From a virus: 59,728 nucleotides of DNA. The stretch spans positions 1 to 59,728 of the IMG/VR virus record IMGVR_UViG_3300018421_000026. One strand, written 5' to 3'. The notes under the pieces were generated by a model. The model searched no databases, was not told the origin of the DNA, and was given only the letters and a program-made list of their open reading frames with translations. Each line of letters opens with the position of its first letter. The first letter of the stretch is position 1. Both the position numbers and the translations under genes were made by a program. Shown piece after piece: positions 26,724-35,277 of this stretch.

Positions 26724-27029
26724 CTACGATGTGTAGCTCCCACCTCTAGCTTTATATTCTTTAGCAACCATTTGAGCTTTTCTTGCTGACCACTGACCAG
26801 GTTTACCGCCTTTGCCTCCAGCCCTAATACGCTCAACTATTTTTTTTCTCATACCAGGTTTTGTGTAGTTGCCTGCTTCATTGACACGGCTACCTTTCTT
26901 TTTAGAAACAGAACGACCTGCCTCACTCATAGCAATAGCTACCGCTTGGCTTTGACCATAACCCTCATCCATTAGCTTACTAATGTTCTTGCTAATAGTC
27001 TTATCACTTGTTCCTTTATACAAAGGCAT
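26724..27029 (-). CDS. Basic protein with GQWSARKAQ motif, 101 aa
   Basis: N-terminal helical part [18 protein letters not shown], then [16 protein letters not shown] and [19 protein letters not shown], ending GGSYTS. The GQWSARKAQ...A-EY---GG-Y block resembles DUF5872-type proteins of giant and marine viruses (recalled, unchecked). Probably a packaged DNA-binding protein. Confidence 0.78.
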   Translation of the reverse strand: MPLYKGTSDKTISKNISKLMDEGYGQSQAVAIAMSEAGRSVSKKKGSRVNEAGNYTKPGMRKKIVERIRAGGKGGKPGQWSARKAQMVAKEYKARGGSYTS

Positions 27030-27214
27030 TAGCGCTTCCTTGCCTTACCAAAACCTTGACCAGTTGCACGAGCGCAAACTCCACCACCATGTTTTTTCTT
27101 AGTCATGGTTGAGCCACCTGTTCGGTCTGCATTAATAATTTTAAAGTCCTTGTCATCAATAACACCATCTTTATTCATGTCAATCTTTTTTTGCTTTTCG
27201 GTTAACTTAGCCAT
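27029..27214 (-). CDS. Basic protein with EF-hand-like loop, 61 aa
   Basis: [13 protein letters not shown] (about residues 10-22) fits an EF-hand/dockerin-type calcium loop (D-N-D-G-I...D). The C-terminal half is basic and ends [15 protein letters not shown], echoed by the end of the next gene upstream. The ATG at 27214 is preferred; longer in-frame starts lie inside the upstream gene. Confidence 0.75.
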   Translation of the reverse strand: MAKLTEKQKKIDMNKDGVIDDKDFKIINADRTGGSTMTKKKHGGGVCARATGQGFGKARKR

Positions 27215-27681
27215 TACTTCATTGCCTTTCCGTAACCACGTGTAGCGCAACCTACACCTTTAGGAGTGCCACCCTTTTTAAGAACCTTTGGACCTAAATC
27301 TTTTGCGGCTTGTACACGGCGTTTTTTCCTACCTTCAAGAGCTTGCATAGCTGCAGCAGCTGCACCGCCAGCAGACTTCTTAGTCATCTTGCCGCCATAA
27401 CCTTTTTCTACTTTAATGCCTTTTCTTTCTTTAAGCATATCTGCATATTTGCTTTGTTTACCAGCACGAACATTACCAATGATTGCACGTTGAGCAGTAG
27501 GCTTTAAACCATCAAACTCAAACTCAAGACGGTCTACTTTAGACATACCTTCAACAGGTTTTTTACCTGACTGGTTTGTTCCTACAGCACGCTTTTGTTT
27601 AGCTGCTGCTTTCTTAACCTGTTTAGCAGCGGCTGGTAGTTTTGCTAAAGCACCACCTGCTAATTTTTTTGTAATAGCCAT
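27214..27681 (-). CDS. Lys/Ala-rich basic protein, 155 aa
   Basis: Ala/Lys-rich start (KQVKKAAAKQKRAVG) that resembles histone-tail or HU-like low complexity, a short acidic helical centre (DRLEFEFDGLKPTAQRAIIG), and the end GVGCATRGYGKAMK shared in style with the 61-aa neighbour. Probably binds DNA in the particle; unknown family. Confidence 0.75.
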   Translation of the reverse strand: MAITKKLAGGALAKLPAAAKQVKKAAAKQKRAVGTNQSGKKPVEGMSKVDRLEFEFDGLKPTAQRAIIGNVRAGKQSKYADMLKERKGIKVEKGYGGKMTKKSAGGAAAAAMQALEGRKKRRVQAAKDLGPKVLKKGGTPKGVGCATRGYGKAMK

Positions 27682-28331
27682 TATTGTCTTCCTCCAATTG
27701 TGTTTTCTCCCGCCATAGAAGCAGGTGCTTCCATATCGTCACGCCGTGTTCTGCGTGCTTGGTTTCTTAATGCTTCAACAGCAAGTTGATAACGCTGTTC
27801 GTAATAACTGCTTACTGAAAAGTTTTTCATAAAATCTCCTGCCTCTACCATGCAGCCATAAAACAAAGCGTCATAGCAAAAGTCAGAGAAGTAGTTAGTT
27901 TGATTTACACTAGTCAGTGTAGTCGGTCTAGCGACATATACAAGTTCCCCGCTGTAAGTAGCGCTTGCAGTAGGAGCAACGATAACATCGGTGTTTGTTT
28001 TCTTTGCATAATACTTTGGAGTTCCCGTACTTGCGCTGACAGGCCAGTAGTCATAAATAAACTCATCTGTTCTCTGCAGCAGATTAATTTTAGTTCCACT
28101 ATCTTCAATGCGAAGATTCTTTACATATCGTGTTCCCGAAGGAAGTGTAAGGCTGTTCTTGCCTGCTGATAATGTAACTGTTGTAGTTGTTACCAAACCA
28201 TAATCGTCCAATGTTTTAGTTAGCCGTTCTTCTACACGGTTAACCATTTTGGGAATAGCCGAAACAAATTCGCTGCCATCATTCTCAGTGGCTTCAATAA
28301 TGTCGGTAACAAGATAAGTATAATTAGCCAT
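27681..28331 (-). CDS. Head-tail adaptor / tail-tube-A-like protein, 216 aa
   Basis: Starts ANYTYLVTDIIEATENDG, then IPKMVNRVEERLTKTLDDYG, YWPVSASTGTPKYYA and YYEQRYQLAVEALRNQARR. The helix-rich start, beta core and C-terminal helical hairpin are those of T7 gp11/P22 gp4-like adaptors. ATG at 28331 chosen; a longer reading begins inside the 96-aa gene. The genome thus has two adaptor-type proteins, as expected for a short tail. Confidence 0.8.
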   Translation of the reverse strand: MANYTYLVTDIIEATENDGSEFVSAIPKMVNRVEERLTKTLDDYGLVTTTTVTLSAGKNSLTLPSGTRYVKNLRIEDSGTKINLLQRTDEFIYDYWPVSASTGTPKYYAKKTNTDVIVAPTASATYSGELVYVARPTTLTSVNQTNYFSDFCYDALFYGCMVEAGDFMKNFSVSSYYEQRYQLAVEALRNQARRTRRDDMEAPASMAGENTIGGRQ

Positions 28332-28614
28332 AGTAAATAGTCGTAGAAATAGTTGCTGCTGCAGATACGATAACCTTACCTGCCATGCGAATACCATTGT
28401 CTGCGAAGTCCTGATAAGTGTCGCCGTTTACTTGGAACTTAATGCGACCACCGTTGGTATTACCAAATGGGTCAACAGACGTACCAGTGATAACTACAAT
28501 GCCTGTGCCTACACAGTTAACACCACGAACACGGGTGTCGGTAACAGTCACACTAGTAAGCGAATCTACAAAAGTACCAGTCCCAGAAACAAATGCGCTT
28601 CTAATATTAGTCAT
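28324..28614 (-). CDS. Small beta-rich virion protein, 96 aa
   Basis: Mostly beta-strand with many Thr/Val/Gly and no hydrophobic helix, similar in style to capsid stabilising or head-completion proteins. It is the first gene after the capsid terminator and starts about 30 bp after a strong promoter-like site, with GGAG upstream of the start. Confidence 0.72.
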   Translation of the reverse strand: MTNIRSAFVSGTGTFVDSLTSVTVTDTRVRGVNCVGTGIVVITGTSVDPFGNTNGGRIKFQVNGDTYQDFADNGIRMAGKVIVSAAATISTTIYYG

Positions 28615-28646
28615 TGATTGCTCCTATAAAAAATGTCAATAGCTAT

Positions 28647-28675
28647 ATTATACTAAAAAAGGGGGTGAGATACAA
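28647..28675 (-). promoter_or_regulatory. Sigma70-like promoter overlapping the capsid terminator
   Basis: Minus strand: -35 TTGTAT (28670-28675), 17-bp spacer, -10 TATAAT (28647-28652). The -35 lies in the loop of the terminator hairpin, so one stretch both ends capsid transcripts and restarts transcription for the adaptor and basic-protein genes. Confidence 0.72.
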
Positions 28676-28686
28676 GTCCCACCCCC
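28655..28686 (-). terminator. Rho-independent terminator after the major capsid gene
   Basis: Minus strand: perfect 7-bp GC stem (GGGGGTG with CACCCCC), 12-nt loop, followed by six Ts. It lies about 28 bp after the capsid stop. Confidence 0.85.
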
Positions 28687-28714
28687 TTCAAAGGTCAGCT
28701 AATAGGTGTTTTAA

Positions 28715-29635
28715 TTAAGCACCTTGGCTTCCGTAGAAACCACGCCAGTCACTGAAACCAAACGCATAACGCTCACGAGCTTTAAAGCGCAGGTTGCCAG
28801 TGTCGAAGTCAGGCTCCATTTTAGTCTGAAGCGGTGAACGGACGAACATTTTCGCACCATTCGGCACATCAGTCTTAATGAAGTAACCATTCGTGTCCGT
28901 GAAACGGCGGTTCACATAGAAGCCATTCGGGACAAGACCTTGATTGCGAATGCTGTTAATGTCGTTGACATTGGTAGCAGAGTTAGCAATCGTGGTTGAC
29001 AGCGGCGAGTTCAAAATCTGGTCTGCAGTGAAGGCCAGGTCTGACGGGATGTGCAGGCTTTCAGCTTGCGCACCAATCAGGATGCCACGGTCATCTTTAG
29101 TTTTAGAAATAGCAATCAATGCAGTTTCCAAAGCGGCTTCCGAAAGGTCAGAAGCAGCCAAGGCGTTGCTTTGGTCGCCAGCGCCAATGGTCGGGTGTGA
29201 AGCGGAGAAGAAAGCTTGTCCGTCACCACCTGCAAAGGCAGAGTTAAAGCCATTGTTGAAAACATCGGCAGCTTTAACTTGTTTCGTGTTCGCCATAGCA
29301 CGAGCCAAACCTTTGGCACGCAGTTTAGCGAATGTGTCATAGAGGTTGTCCTCCATAGCTTCTTCCGTAACAGCGAAGCCAAGAGCGATTGTCTCATGCG
29401 TATAGCGTGAGGTGTAGCTTTCTTGGGCATCGTCGTAAGATACGGCAGCGCCTTCACCTTTAACAGGTGCAGTGCCGAAGCCAGTGAAGAGAACTTCTTC
29501 CTCAAATGCACGGTCTGAGTTTTCAACGTCAAACAGCGGTGCATGTTCGTCAGCAACTTCCCCATACTCAAGGCCGAATACGGCGTTAAGACCAGGGAGT
29601 AGCTCTTTTGCAATACTTGCTCTATTAATAGCCAT
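28715..29635 (-). CDS. Major capsid protein (Mu gpT-like)
   Basis: 306-aa capsid subunit. The block ETIALGFAVTEEAMEDNLYD, the central FFSASHPTIG and late FYVNRRFTDTNGYFIKTDVPNG agree with Mu gpT-type HK97-fold capsids of podovirus-like marine phages. No N-terminal scaffolding extension; a separate scaffold gene exists (30799-31833). GGGAG lies before the start, and a strong terminator follows the gene, as expected for the most abundant protein. Confidence 0.9.
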   Translation of the reverse strand: MAINRASIAKELLPGLNAVFGLEYGEVADEHAPLFDVENSDRAFEEEVLFTGFGTAPVKGEGAAVSYDDAQESYTSRYTHETIALGFAVTEEAMEDNLYDTFAKLRAKGLARAMANTKQVKAADVFNNGFNSAFAGGDGQAFFSASHPTIGAGDQSNALAASDLSEAALETALIAISKTKDDRGILIGAQAESLHIPSDLAFTADQILNSPLSTTIANSATNVNDINSIRNQGLVPNGFYVNRRFTDTNGYFIKTDVPNGAKMFVRSPLQTKMEPDFDTGNLRFKARERYAFGFSDWRGFYGSQGA

Positions 29636-29650
29636 TATTATTTATCTCCC

Positions 29651-30244
29651 TTAGTTACCAGCCGTAGCTGTAGTCGGAGCAGTTACATAAACTTGACGGA
29701 AGTTATCCTCGTGCAAGTTAAGTGCTACTTCGATTTTGGTGAAGGCATCGCCTACTGCATTGCCTGGTTCGTCAACAACACCAATAACTTTCAGGTCTTG
29801 TACGCCCGTGCCTACAGTAGAGGCATCAGCGCCAGCGCCTGATTTACCAGTGAAAGTTGAGCCAGCAGCTACAGAAGCAAGTGCCAGTGTTTGACCTACA
29901 ACACCTGCAGTTACCGAAGCGTCTGCTTGAATGATGTAAGTTTGTGCGGGATTGTCAGTGACAAGTCCTACGGCGTTAGTGGCAGAAGTGCCACCAGGCC
30001 AATATGATTTAAACTTTTGCTCCCCGTCTTCTACATAACGACAGCCTTGGAATACACCAACAGTAGCTTGACCAGCGGAAATAATCGCAGTGATATTACC
30101 AGCGGTCACACGGACAGGTTGTCCTGTGTAGATAGAGTTCGAGTCGCCCGAAGCAATTGAGTACTCATTAGTACCATTGCTGTTCGGAGCAGCACCACGA
30201 ATGCGGGAAGGAGTCAAACCATTAGGTGCATAAGTTGCAGTCAT
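29651..30244 (-). CDS. Probable capsid decoration protein, 197 aa
   Basis: Ala/Gly/Thr/Val-rich beta protein directly upstream of the capsid gene. IYTGQPVRVTAGN, TVGVFQGCRYVE and the end suggest a compact beta-barrel of the head-decoration type. The ribosome site AGGAGAAAATACTATG is the same as that of the scaffold gene (31833). Role inferred from place and composition. Confidence 0.72.
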   Translation of the reverse strand: MTATYAPNGLTPSRIRGAAPNSNGTNEYSIASGDSNSIYTGQPVRVTAGNITAIISAGQATVGVFQGCRYVEDGEQKFKSYWPGGTSATNAVGLVTDNPAQTYIIQADASVTAGVVGQTLALASVAAGSTFTGKSGAGADASTVGTGVQDLKVIGVVDEPGNAVGDAFTKIEVALNLHEDNFRQVYVTAPTTATAGN

Positions 30245-30289
30245 AGTATTTTCTCCTATAAATTAGTAACCAAGACTGTCGCTTATAGT

Positions 30290-30778
30290 TTAATCGAAAC
30301 TAGGTGTGCGACCCTTAGTTACATTAGTTCTACTTTGGTTTTGAATCGGCATTCTGCGGTCTGATGAGTTTTCAAGCTGTGCATTGACAGCATCAACCAT
30401 CTCTGCAGATGCGTTTTCAAAGTGTCTTTGTCGAGCTTCTGCACGTTTGATTGGCAACTTAGCAAGCGCCAAATCCCCTCGACATACAGTGCCTTTGTAA
30501 CGACCTTCCTCTCTAATTGCAGAGGTGTGCGCTAGTTCAGGTACTTCTTCAAGAGAAACAAACTCCCAGCCTTCGGCCATTCGTTTACCAACATTTGTAT
30601 AATCGTCACCACCTTTTAGGGTTGTACGTATCCAACGGAGTTTCATTCCTTGGTCTTCAAACCTTGCGGTTACTGATTCGGGAATATCCAAAAGATTCGG
30701 TTCACGATATTCAAAGTCTTCGGCTTCTCTTGTTTCCAGTTCACGACTCTGGGTGCTACGTGTGGTATTTCGTGCCAT
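30290..30778 (-). CDS. Conserved head-module protein, 162 aa
   Basis: Charged Arg/Glu-rich protein: ESVTARFEDQGMKLRWIRTTL, GWEFVSLEEVPE, then RRGDLAL-like and a helical part (KRAEARQRHFENASAEMVDA). No membrane segment. Lies between scaffold and decoration genes, so a head-assembly role is likely; unknown family. Confidence 0.72.
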   Translation of the reverse strand: MARNTTRSTQSRELETREAEDFEYREPNLLDIPESVTARFEDQGMKLRWIRTTLKGGDDYTNVGKRMAEGWEFVSLEEVPELAHTSAIREEGRYKGTVCRGDLALAKLPIKRAEARQRHFENASAEMVDAVNAQLENSSDRRMPIQNQSRTNVTKGRTPSFD

Positions 30779-30798
30779 AAGTGTATATCCTTTCGCAA

Positions 30799-31833
30799 CT
30801 ATCGGTTAATGGTAGTATACTCGCCTTCGCCTGCCTTTTCGACTTTTAGCTTTTCGGCTGCATACTGTTCAAGTGATATGCCCCATTTTTCTGCAAGGCG
30901 TACATCTTCTTGTGAGAGTTTTACCTTCTTACTTGATGAGGGTGCTGGAGTGTGCGAAGCTCCTGCAACCACTTGAGCAGGTGTTGACGTTTCCTGCGCT
31001 ACGGGGGTTTCGGCTGCTACTTCTTTGGTAGCTTTTCCAAACTTGCTTGGGAATTGCTCTGCCATGCGGCGGTCAATTTCCTGATAATAGTCATCGTCAG
31101 CTGGGTCAAACCCTTCTTCTTGAACTGCATTATCAATCTCAAGAGCAACTGCAGTTAACACACGGTCATTGTTAAACCAATCATTTGCTGCTGCCCAGTT
31201 AGTTGCCTTACGTTGTGCCTCTGACACATTGGCAGTCTGGGCTTGTTGTTGTTGCTCCTCAAATGTTTGAGGTTCAAAAGAGTCGGCCTGCTGGCGAAAC
31301 TCTGTCAGCCTATAGTTATCTTGCTGGGCAGTATTAAGAGATTCTTGTGCCTTCAAGATATTATCGGCATCGCCGCTTTCTACGGCCTGACGGTACGCAG
31401 CACGAGCAAGCTCTAAACGTTCCGTCACTTGACGCTCGTTAGATTCAACATTATTATTTAAGAGATTCTTGTATTCTTCTTCTCTCTGTTGAAGCTTGGT
31501 TTGCATTTCCTTCTGTTGTGCCAAAAGGTTTTCAATTTCAGCTTCACGTTCTTTTTTCTGTTTTACCAGTTGTCGAATGCGTTTTTGAGCGCCAGATGTT
31601 TCTACACCCTTTGTTTCTTTTTCTTGCTCTTCTTCAATTGTAGGGGTAGTTTCTTCTTGGGGTGCTTCGGCTTCCACTTTTGCTTCAGGCTGTTGCTCTT
31701 CGGCTTTAGTTTCCACTTCAGCTTGAGGTGCGTCTGCTTCTTCGGCATCTTGTTCACCTTCAATTTCAAATTCCACCTTTTCTTGTTCAGGGGGTGAGCC
31801 TGGTTCGATGGTAGACCATTCAGTCTCTGCCAT
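30799..31833 (-). CDS. Scaffolding protein, 344 aa
   Basis: Extremely acidic Glu-rich N-terminal third, a long charged coiled coil (about residues 85-200) and a short basic C-terminal helix (GISLEQYAAEKLKVEKAG). Acidic helical body with a basic capsid-binding end is typical of phage scaffolds. Placed between portal/GroES and capsid genes. Ribosome site AGGAGAAAATACTATG. Expected to fill the procapsid and leave on maturation. Confidence 0.8.
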   Translation of the reverse strand: MAETEWSTIEPGSPPEQEKVEFEIEGEQDAEEADAPQAEVETKAEEQQPEAKVEAEAPQEETTPTIEEEQEKETKGVETSGAQKRIRQLVKQKKEREAEIENLLAQQKEMQTKLQQREEEYKNLLNNNVESNERQVTERLELARAAYRQAVESGDADNILKAQESLNTAQQDNYRLTEFRQQADSFEPQTFEEQQQQAQTANVSEAQRKATNWAAANDWFNNDRVLTAVALEIDNAVQEEGFDPADDDYYQEIDRRMAEQFPSKFGKATKEVAAETPVAQETSTPAQVVAGASHTPAPSSSKKVKLSQEDVRLAEKWGISLEQYAAEKLKVEKAGEGEYTTINR

Positions 31834-31891
31834 AGTATTTTCTCCTGTTTAACGTCTGCGGCGAAATAGACGAATAACGCCGATACATAAT

Positions 31892-31920
31892 ATTATATAG
31901 TATGATTGTTTAATTCACAA
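31892..31920 (-). promoter_or_regulatory. Sigma70-like promoter before the scaffold gene
   Basis: Minus strand: -35 TTGTGA (31915-31920), 17-bp spacer, -10 TATAAT (31892-31897). The -35 forms part of a hairpin arm (31912-31935). Confidence 0.68.
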
Positions 31921-31940
31921 GAGTGACTGTGAATTTTTTT
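31912..31940 (+). terminator. Hairpin with T run facing the plus strand
   Basis: Perfect 8-bp stem AATTCACA/TGTGAATT, 8-nt loop, and on the plus strand a following run of Ts. It could end antisense (plus-strand) transcripts, or act as a dyad operator over the scaffold promoter, whose -35 is in one arm. On the minus strand it lacks a T run. Confidence 0.5.
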
Positions 31941-32346
31941 AATTGCTTAGATTAAATGTAGGGTCTAAGTCTTTTGCATCTTCGACTACCATCTTGATGT
32001 CATCATCAAACAATAGCAAAAGATTTACGCCCTTGTAAAAAAATTTGCTTCCTGTATGTTTTCCATAACACACAAAGTCACCTTCTTTACACCAAGGACC
32101 ATTGGCAAACTTCTCGTCTTTATAAGCTAGGTCGCCAACTTTTAGAACACGGCCAACTGTTGTAAGGTAAGCCATGTCCGATTTGGTTGAGTCAGGCAAA
32201 AGGATACCACCCTTAGTTGCTGACTTAACTGATACTGGACGAACAAGGATATGGTATCCAGGAATTTCTGGAAGCGGATTTGGGTCTGCAATATCCTCGT
32301 CTGTAATCCATTCATCGTTTTTCAAAGCACTAGATGCAGCTTGCAT
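31939..32346 (-). CDS. GroES-like co-chaperonin (Cpn10 family)
   Basis: 135 aa. Core Cpn10 pattern: GYHILVRPVSV, TKGGILLPDSTK (mobile-loop region), TVGRVLKVG, then GDFVCYGKHTGSKFFYKG and LLLLFDDDIKMVV. A 25-residue N-terminal and a 12-residue C-terminal extension are added. It should form a heptameric lid for the host GroEL, as gp31 of T4 does for its capsid protein. Its place between portal and scaffold suggests a role in folding the capsid protein. Confidence 0.85.
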   Translation of the reverse strand: MQAASSALKNDEWITDEDIADPNPLPEIPGYHILVRPVSVKSATKGGILLPDSTKSDMAYLTTVGRVLKVGDLAYKDEKFANGPWCKEGDFVCYGKHTGSKFFYKGVNLLLLFDDDIKMVVEDAKDLDPTFNLSN

Positions 32347-32348
32347 AT

Positions 32349-32531
32349 TTACTCCTCTTCGATATATTTATTCAGATAATCTTTGATAAGACCTACGGCC
32401 TTTTCTAAACCAGCGATTGTTCCCACTGATTCACAGTATCTAGAATAATCCGAAGCGGCTCCATACGCAAGCGAATTTTTTATAGACTCAATTTCTTTTT
32501 GTATTTCTTTTACTAACTCTTCGTATAACAC
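32349..32531 (-). CDS. Small helical protein, 60 aa
   Basis: Wholly helical, charged: ELVKEIQKEIESIKNSLA and GLEKAVGLIKDYLNKYIEEE. Start overlaps the portal stop. No family recognised; the head-module position suggests an assembly factor. Confidence 0.7.
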   Translation of the reverse strand: MLYEELVKEIQKEIESIKNSLAYGAASDYSRYCESVGTIAGLEKAVGLIKDYLNKYIEEE

Positions 32532-35032
32532 TACTCAATGCCTTGTTGCTTGATTACGTCTGCCAATAGTTTAGCAGAAACTTTAGCTTCTTCCAAGTCA
32601 TTATTTTCTTGGGCTTTCAGCAAGTCGGCCAGTACGTCCATAGCTTTCAATGCACGCTTGGCATCTCTGTCCTCTTGCTTCTGGTAAGCTTTCATTTGTT
32701 CCTGCGCTCCTTTGGCTTGCGTATCGAGAACAATCTTCTGTTCTTTTAAGTCAAGGTCACGATTTTTAAGTGCTGCATCTGCCTGTGCTTTAGCAATCTG
32801 TGCAGCAGTTTTATTCTGTTCTACCTGAAGTTTCTGTGCTTCAATCGCCAGCATTTGTTGTTCAGGTGTAGCTGGTCCTTGAGCAGCTGCGGCATTAGCC
32901 TGCAGAATTTGCTGGGCAGCTTGTGCCTGTACCTGCTCAATGGCTGACGGGTCAAGTGCGATTTGACCAAGTGTTTCTGGATTTTGCAATGCAGCATTGT
33001 ACAGACCCATCATTTGCTCTTTATATTTAAGCATCATGTGTTCTGTAATATTATCTTGAAGAACTGCCGCAATCATTTTAAACGCAGGGTTGCGTTGCTG
33101 ATTCATTGGGTCTTGCAAGAAGGCAGTCTTAACTGCTACATGTGCATCATGGTTTTGTCCTTCAAATGCTTTGATGGGCTTGCCTTCTGAAGCAATCATA
33201 ATATCTGTCATTGCGTCATGCGGTTGTGCCTCTTCTTTAATAGGCATAAGTTTGTCTACATCAGGAACATTGGCAGTAGTCAGCAGCATTCTATTGATTG
33301 CTTCCATGTCGAACATTCCTGGCGCAGACTGCTGTGCAACCTGTTGTACCATTTGAATAAGCATCATACGCTGTGCATTAGACGGAATGTTCGGGTCAGA
33401 TACTGGGATAATATCTACACGGCCATCAAAGTCTGCTTTAAATACTTTTTCGCTTATACCTGGAAGGTCATAAGGATATTCTCCAGGCAATGACTCGTGG
33501 TTAACACGTGCCAATACTTTAAACTCATCACCCTGCGCTTTGTGCAGCCGCTTGTGAATAGCAGAGAAGAACTTGCTTGAGGCTTCGAGCAATGCCATTG
33601 TTGTGCCAACTGGACCATAGCCACCGCTGTCTGCAATGACTTGCTCTGTGCTATCGGCAAATTTCTGACCTGCTCCTGTCACAAAGGACAGCATGTTGAA
33701 CAAAGTCTGTGAAGGTTCTTTAAACGGCAACGGAATAATAGACTTAGACAAGTCCATGCCTGTTGCTTCTACTTCTTTAAATTCCCCAGGCGCAATAGGG
33801 TCGTTGTCACCCACCATACGCACGCCTTTAGCTTTGAAGCCACCAGGGAGGTTAGCGAACTGACCAGCATCAAGCAGGCTGCGCATAGCAGCGGTAGCAG
33901 ACATAGTAAGGTTACCAAGGAAGTGAATAAGACCCAGACCATAGAAACCGAAGCCTGGTACATAGCGGTAATGAGTGAAGTGCATTTTCTTAACATACTT
34001 GTCATCTCCTTCTGACCAGTTGCGGCGAATCGAAAGCACCTGACCCGACTGCTGTTCTACAGTTACAATATATGGACAGGCAGTCTTGCCTTTGTGCATC
34101 TTGTCTTCTTCAAGTTCTAGATAGCAGTGCTGTTCTAGCAACACATACTGCGGGTCATTATCTCCTGCAGGTGACAGACCAAGAACTGTGTCCATCTTTT
34201 CTGCCATGCCTGACAAAGTAGGAACACCTGCTTCAGGAAGTTCCATATCGGCATACATGCCTGCTTCTATCTGGCGAGATAAATCGACAGGGCTGCGGTA
34301 AATAACATGAGTGTAACGGTCTGCTCTGCGAAGGTCAGACGCATAGTAAGACACATAAAACTGGTCAATAGGTACGAACTCACTAACGGGTCGGTCAAGA
34401 CTTGAATCATAATAAATCTTCTTAACAGCAGAACCAATCAGCGGCAGATGAAACAGCATACGCTCAAACTCATCGAAGTATTCAGGCATCTGAGTAGTTA
34501 CCTGATAGTTCATAAAGTTCTGTACACGATTGGCTTGCTGTTGCCTTTCTAATGTTGCATCACCAAGAACCTGTGCTTTGACTGGTCCTTTGGCAGGAAA
34601 CAATTCTTGTGAAGCTTTGGATTGGAACTTAACTGCCGACTCAATCAACAGTGGATGAACAGCCGTGGCTGCACCTTCAAATGGTTCAGTCGTATCTTCC
34701 AGCTTCAGACCAAGCAGGTCAAAGCCACGCTCAAACATTGATTCCCATTCTGCACGAGAATCTTTGTCTGCTTCAAACTTGTCAATAACTGTGTTGCCAA
34801 TCTCTTCAAGCTTATCTTCGTCCAAGATGTCTACAAGGTTCTCATAGAATCCTGAGTTCATATTAACTTCTACTTCGATTGACTCTGCTGACCCTTCAAG
34901 GTCTACAGTAATCTCGCCTGTCTCTGGGTCTAACTCGAAGGTTGCTTCCGTTTCGGAGGGCTGCTGCATTTCCATGCGAATAACATTATCACCCTCTGGG
35001 CGTTGCTCATAAGGATTTCTCTCTGTTGCCAT
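32531..35032 (-). CDS. Portal protein, 833 aa
   Basis: P22/T7-class portal of short-tailed phages. Acidic disordered N-terminus, then helical EWESMFERGFDLLGLK, a central region with FVPIDQFYVSYYASDLRRADR (written here as FVPIDQFYVSYY and SDLRRADR), and a long Gln/Ala/Lys-rich C-terminal coiled tail (from about residue 700) which would form the barrel. It is large for a portal, mainly from the N- and C-terminal extensions. Located after terminase, as usual. Confidence 0.9.
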   Translation of the reverse strand: MATERNPYEQRPEGDNVIRMEMQQPSETEATFELDPETGEITVDLEGSAESIEVEVNMNSGFYENLVDILDEDKLEEIGNTVIDKFEADKDSRAEWESMFERGFDLLGLKLEDTTEPFEGAATAVHPLLIESAVKFQSKASQELFPAKGPVKAQVLGDATLERQQQANRVQNFMNYQVTTQMPEYFDEFERMLFHLPLIGSAVKKIYYDSSLDRPVSEFVPIDQFYVSYYASDLRRADRYTHVIYRSPVDLSRQIEAGMYADMELPEAGVPTLSGMAEKMDTVLGLSPAGDNDPQYVLLEQHCYLELEEDKMHKGKTACPYIVTVEQQSGQVLSIRRNWSEGDDKYVKKMHFTHYRYVPGFGFYGLGLIHFLGNLTMSATAAMRSLLDAGQFANLPGGFKAKGVRMVGDNDPIAPGEFKEVEATGMDLSKSIIPLPFKEPSQTLFNMLSFVTGAGQKFADSTEQVIADSGGYGPVGTTMALLEASSKFFSAIHKRLHKAQGDEFKVLARVNHESLPGEYPYDLPGISEKVFKADFDGRVDIIPVSDPNIPSNAQRMMLIQMVQQVAQQSAPGMFDMEAINRMLLTTANVPDVDKLMPIKEEAQPHDAMTDIMIASEGKPIKAFEGQNHDAHVAVKTAFLQDPMNQQRNPAFKMIAAVLQDNITEHMMLKYKEQMMGLYNAALQNPETLGQIALDPSAIEQVQAQAAQQILQANAAAAQGPATPEQQMLAIEAQKLQVEQNKTAAQIAKAQADAALKNRDLDLKEQKIVLDTQAKGAQEQMKAYQKQEDRDAKRALKAMDVLADLLKAQENNDLEEAKVSAKLLADVIKQQGIE

Positions 35033-35040
35033 TTGTATTC

Positions 35041-35277
35041 CTATTTATTAGTTAGAATAAATTCGTCATATCGCTGTTCTACACAGCGTGTGTATTGTGT
35101 CGTTCCTTCGGTGTGTCCAAACTTTGTACACAGCTTTAGGGCATTGCTTAATGCTATCTGTTGTAGGTCTAACTCTCTTTTCATTTTGGCAGCTGCAAAC
35201 ATTGGTGTGCAGGCCGATAAAAACAGAACTGTTAGTATGACCAAAAGAACCACTAAAGTCTTAGTTCTAATATCCAT
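35041..35277 (-). CDS. Small lipoprotein, 78 aa
   Basis: Starts MDIRTKTLVVLL, a hydrophobic segment, then the lipobox LSAC at residues 19-22, so it should be lipidated on Cys22 and placed in the membrane. The mature part is helical with two Cys (CTKFG and RCVEQR). The size and lipobox recall outer-membrane spanin subunits (Rz1-like), but Rz1 is usually Pro-rich and this is not, and it sits far from the lysis genes. ATG at 35277 is the start that gives a proper signal. Confidence 0.72.
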   Translation of the reverse strand: MDIRTKTLVVLLVILTVLFLSACTPMFAAAKMKRELDLQQIALSNALKLCTKFGHTEGTTQYTRCVEQRYDEFILTNK

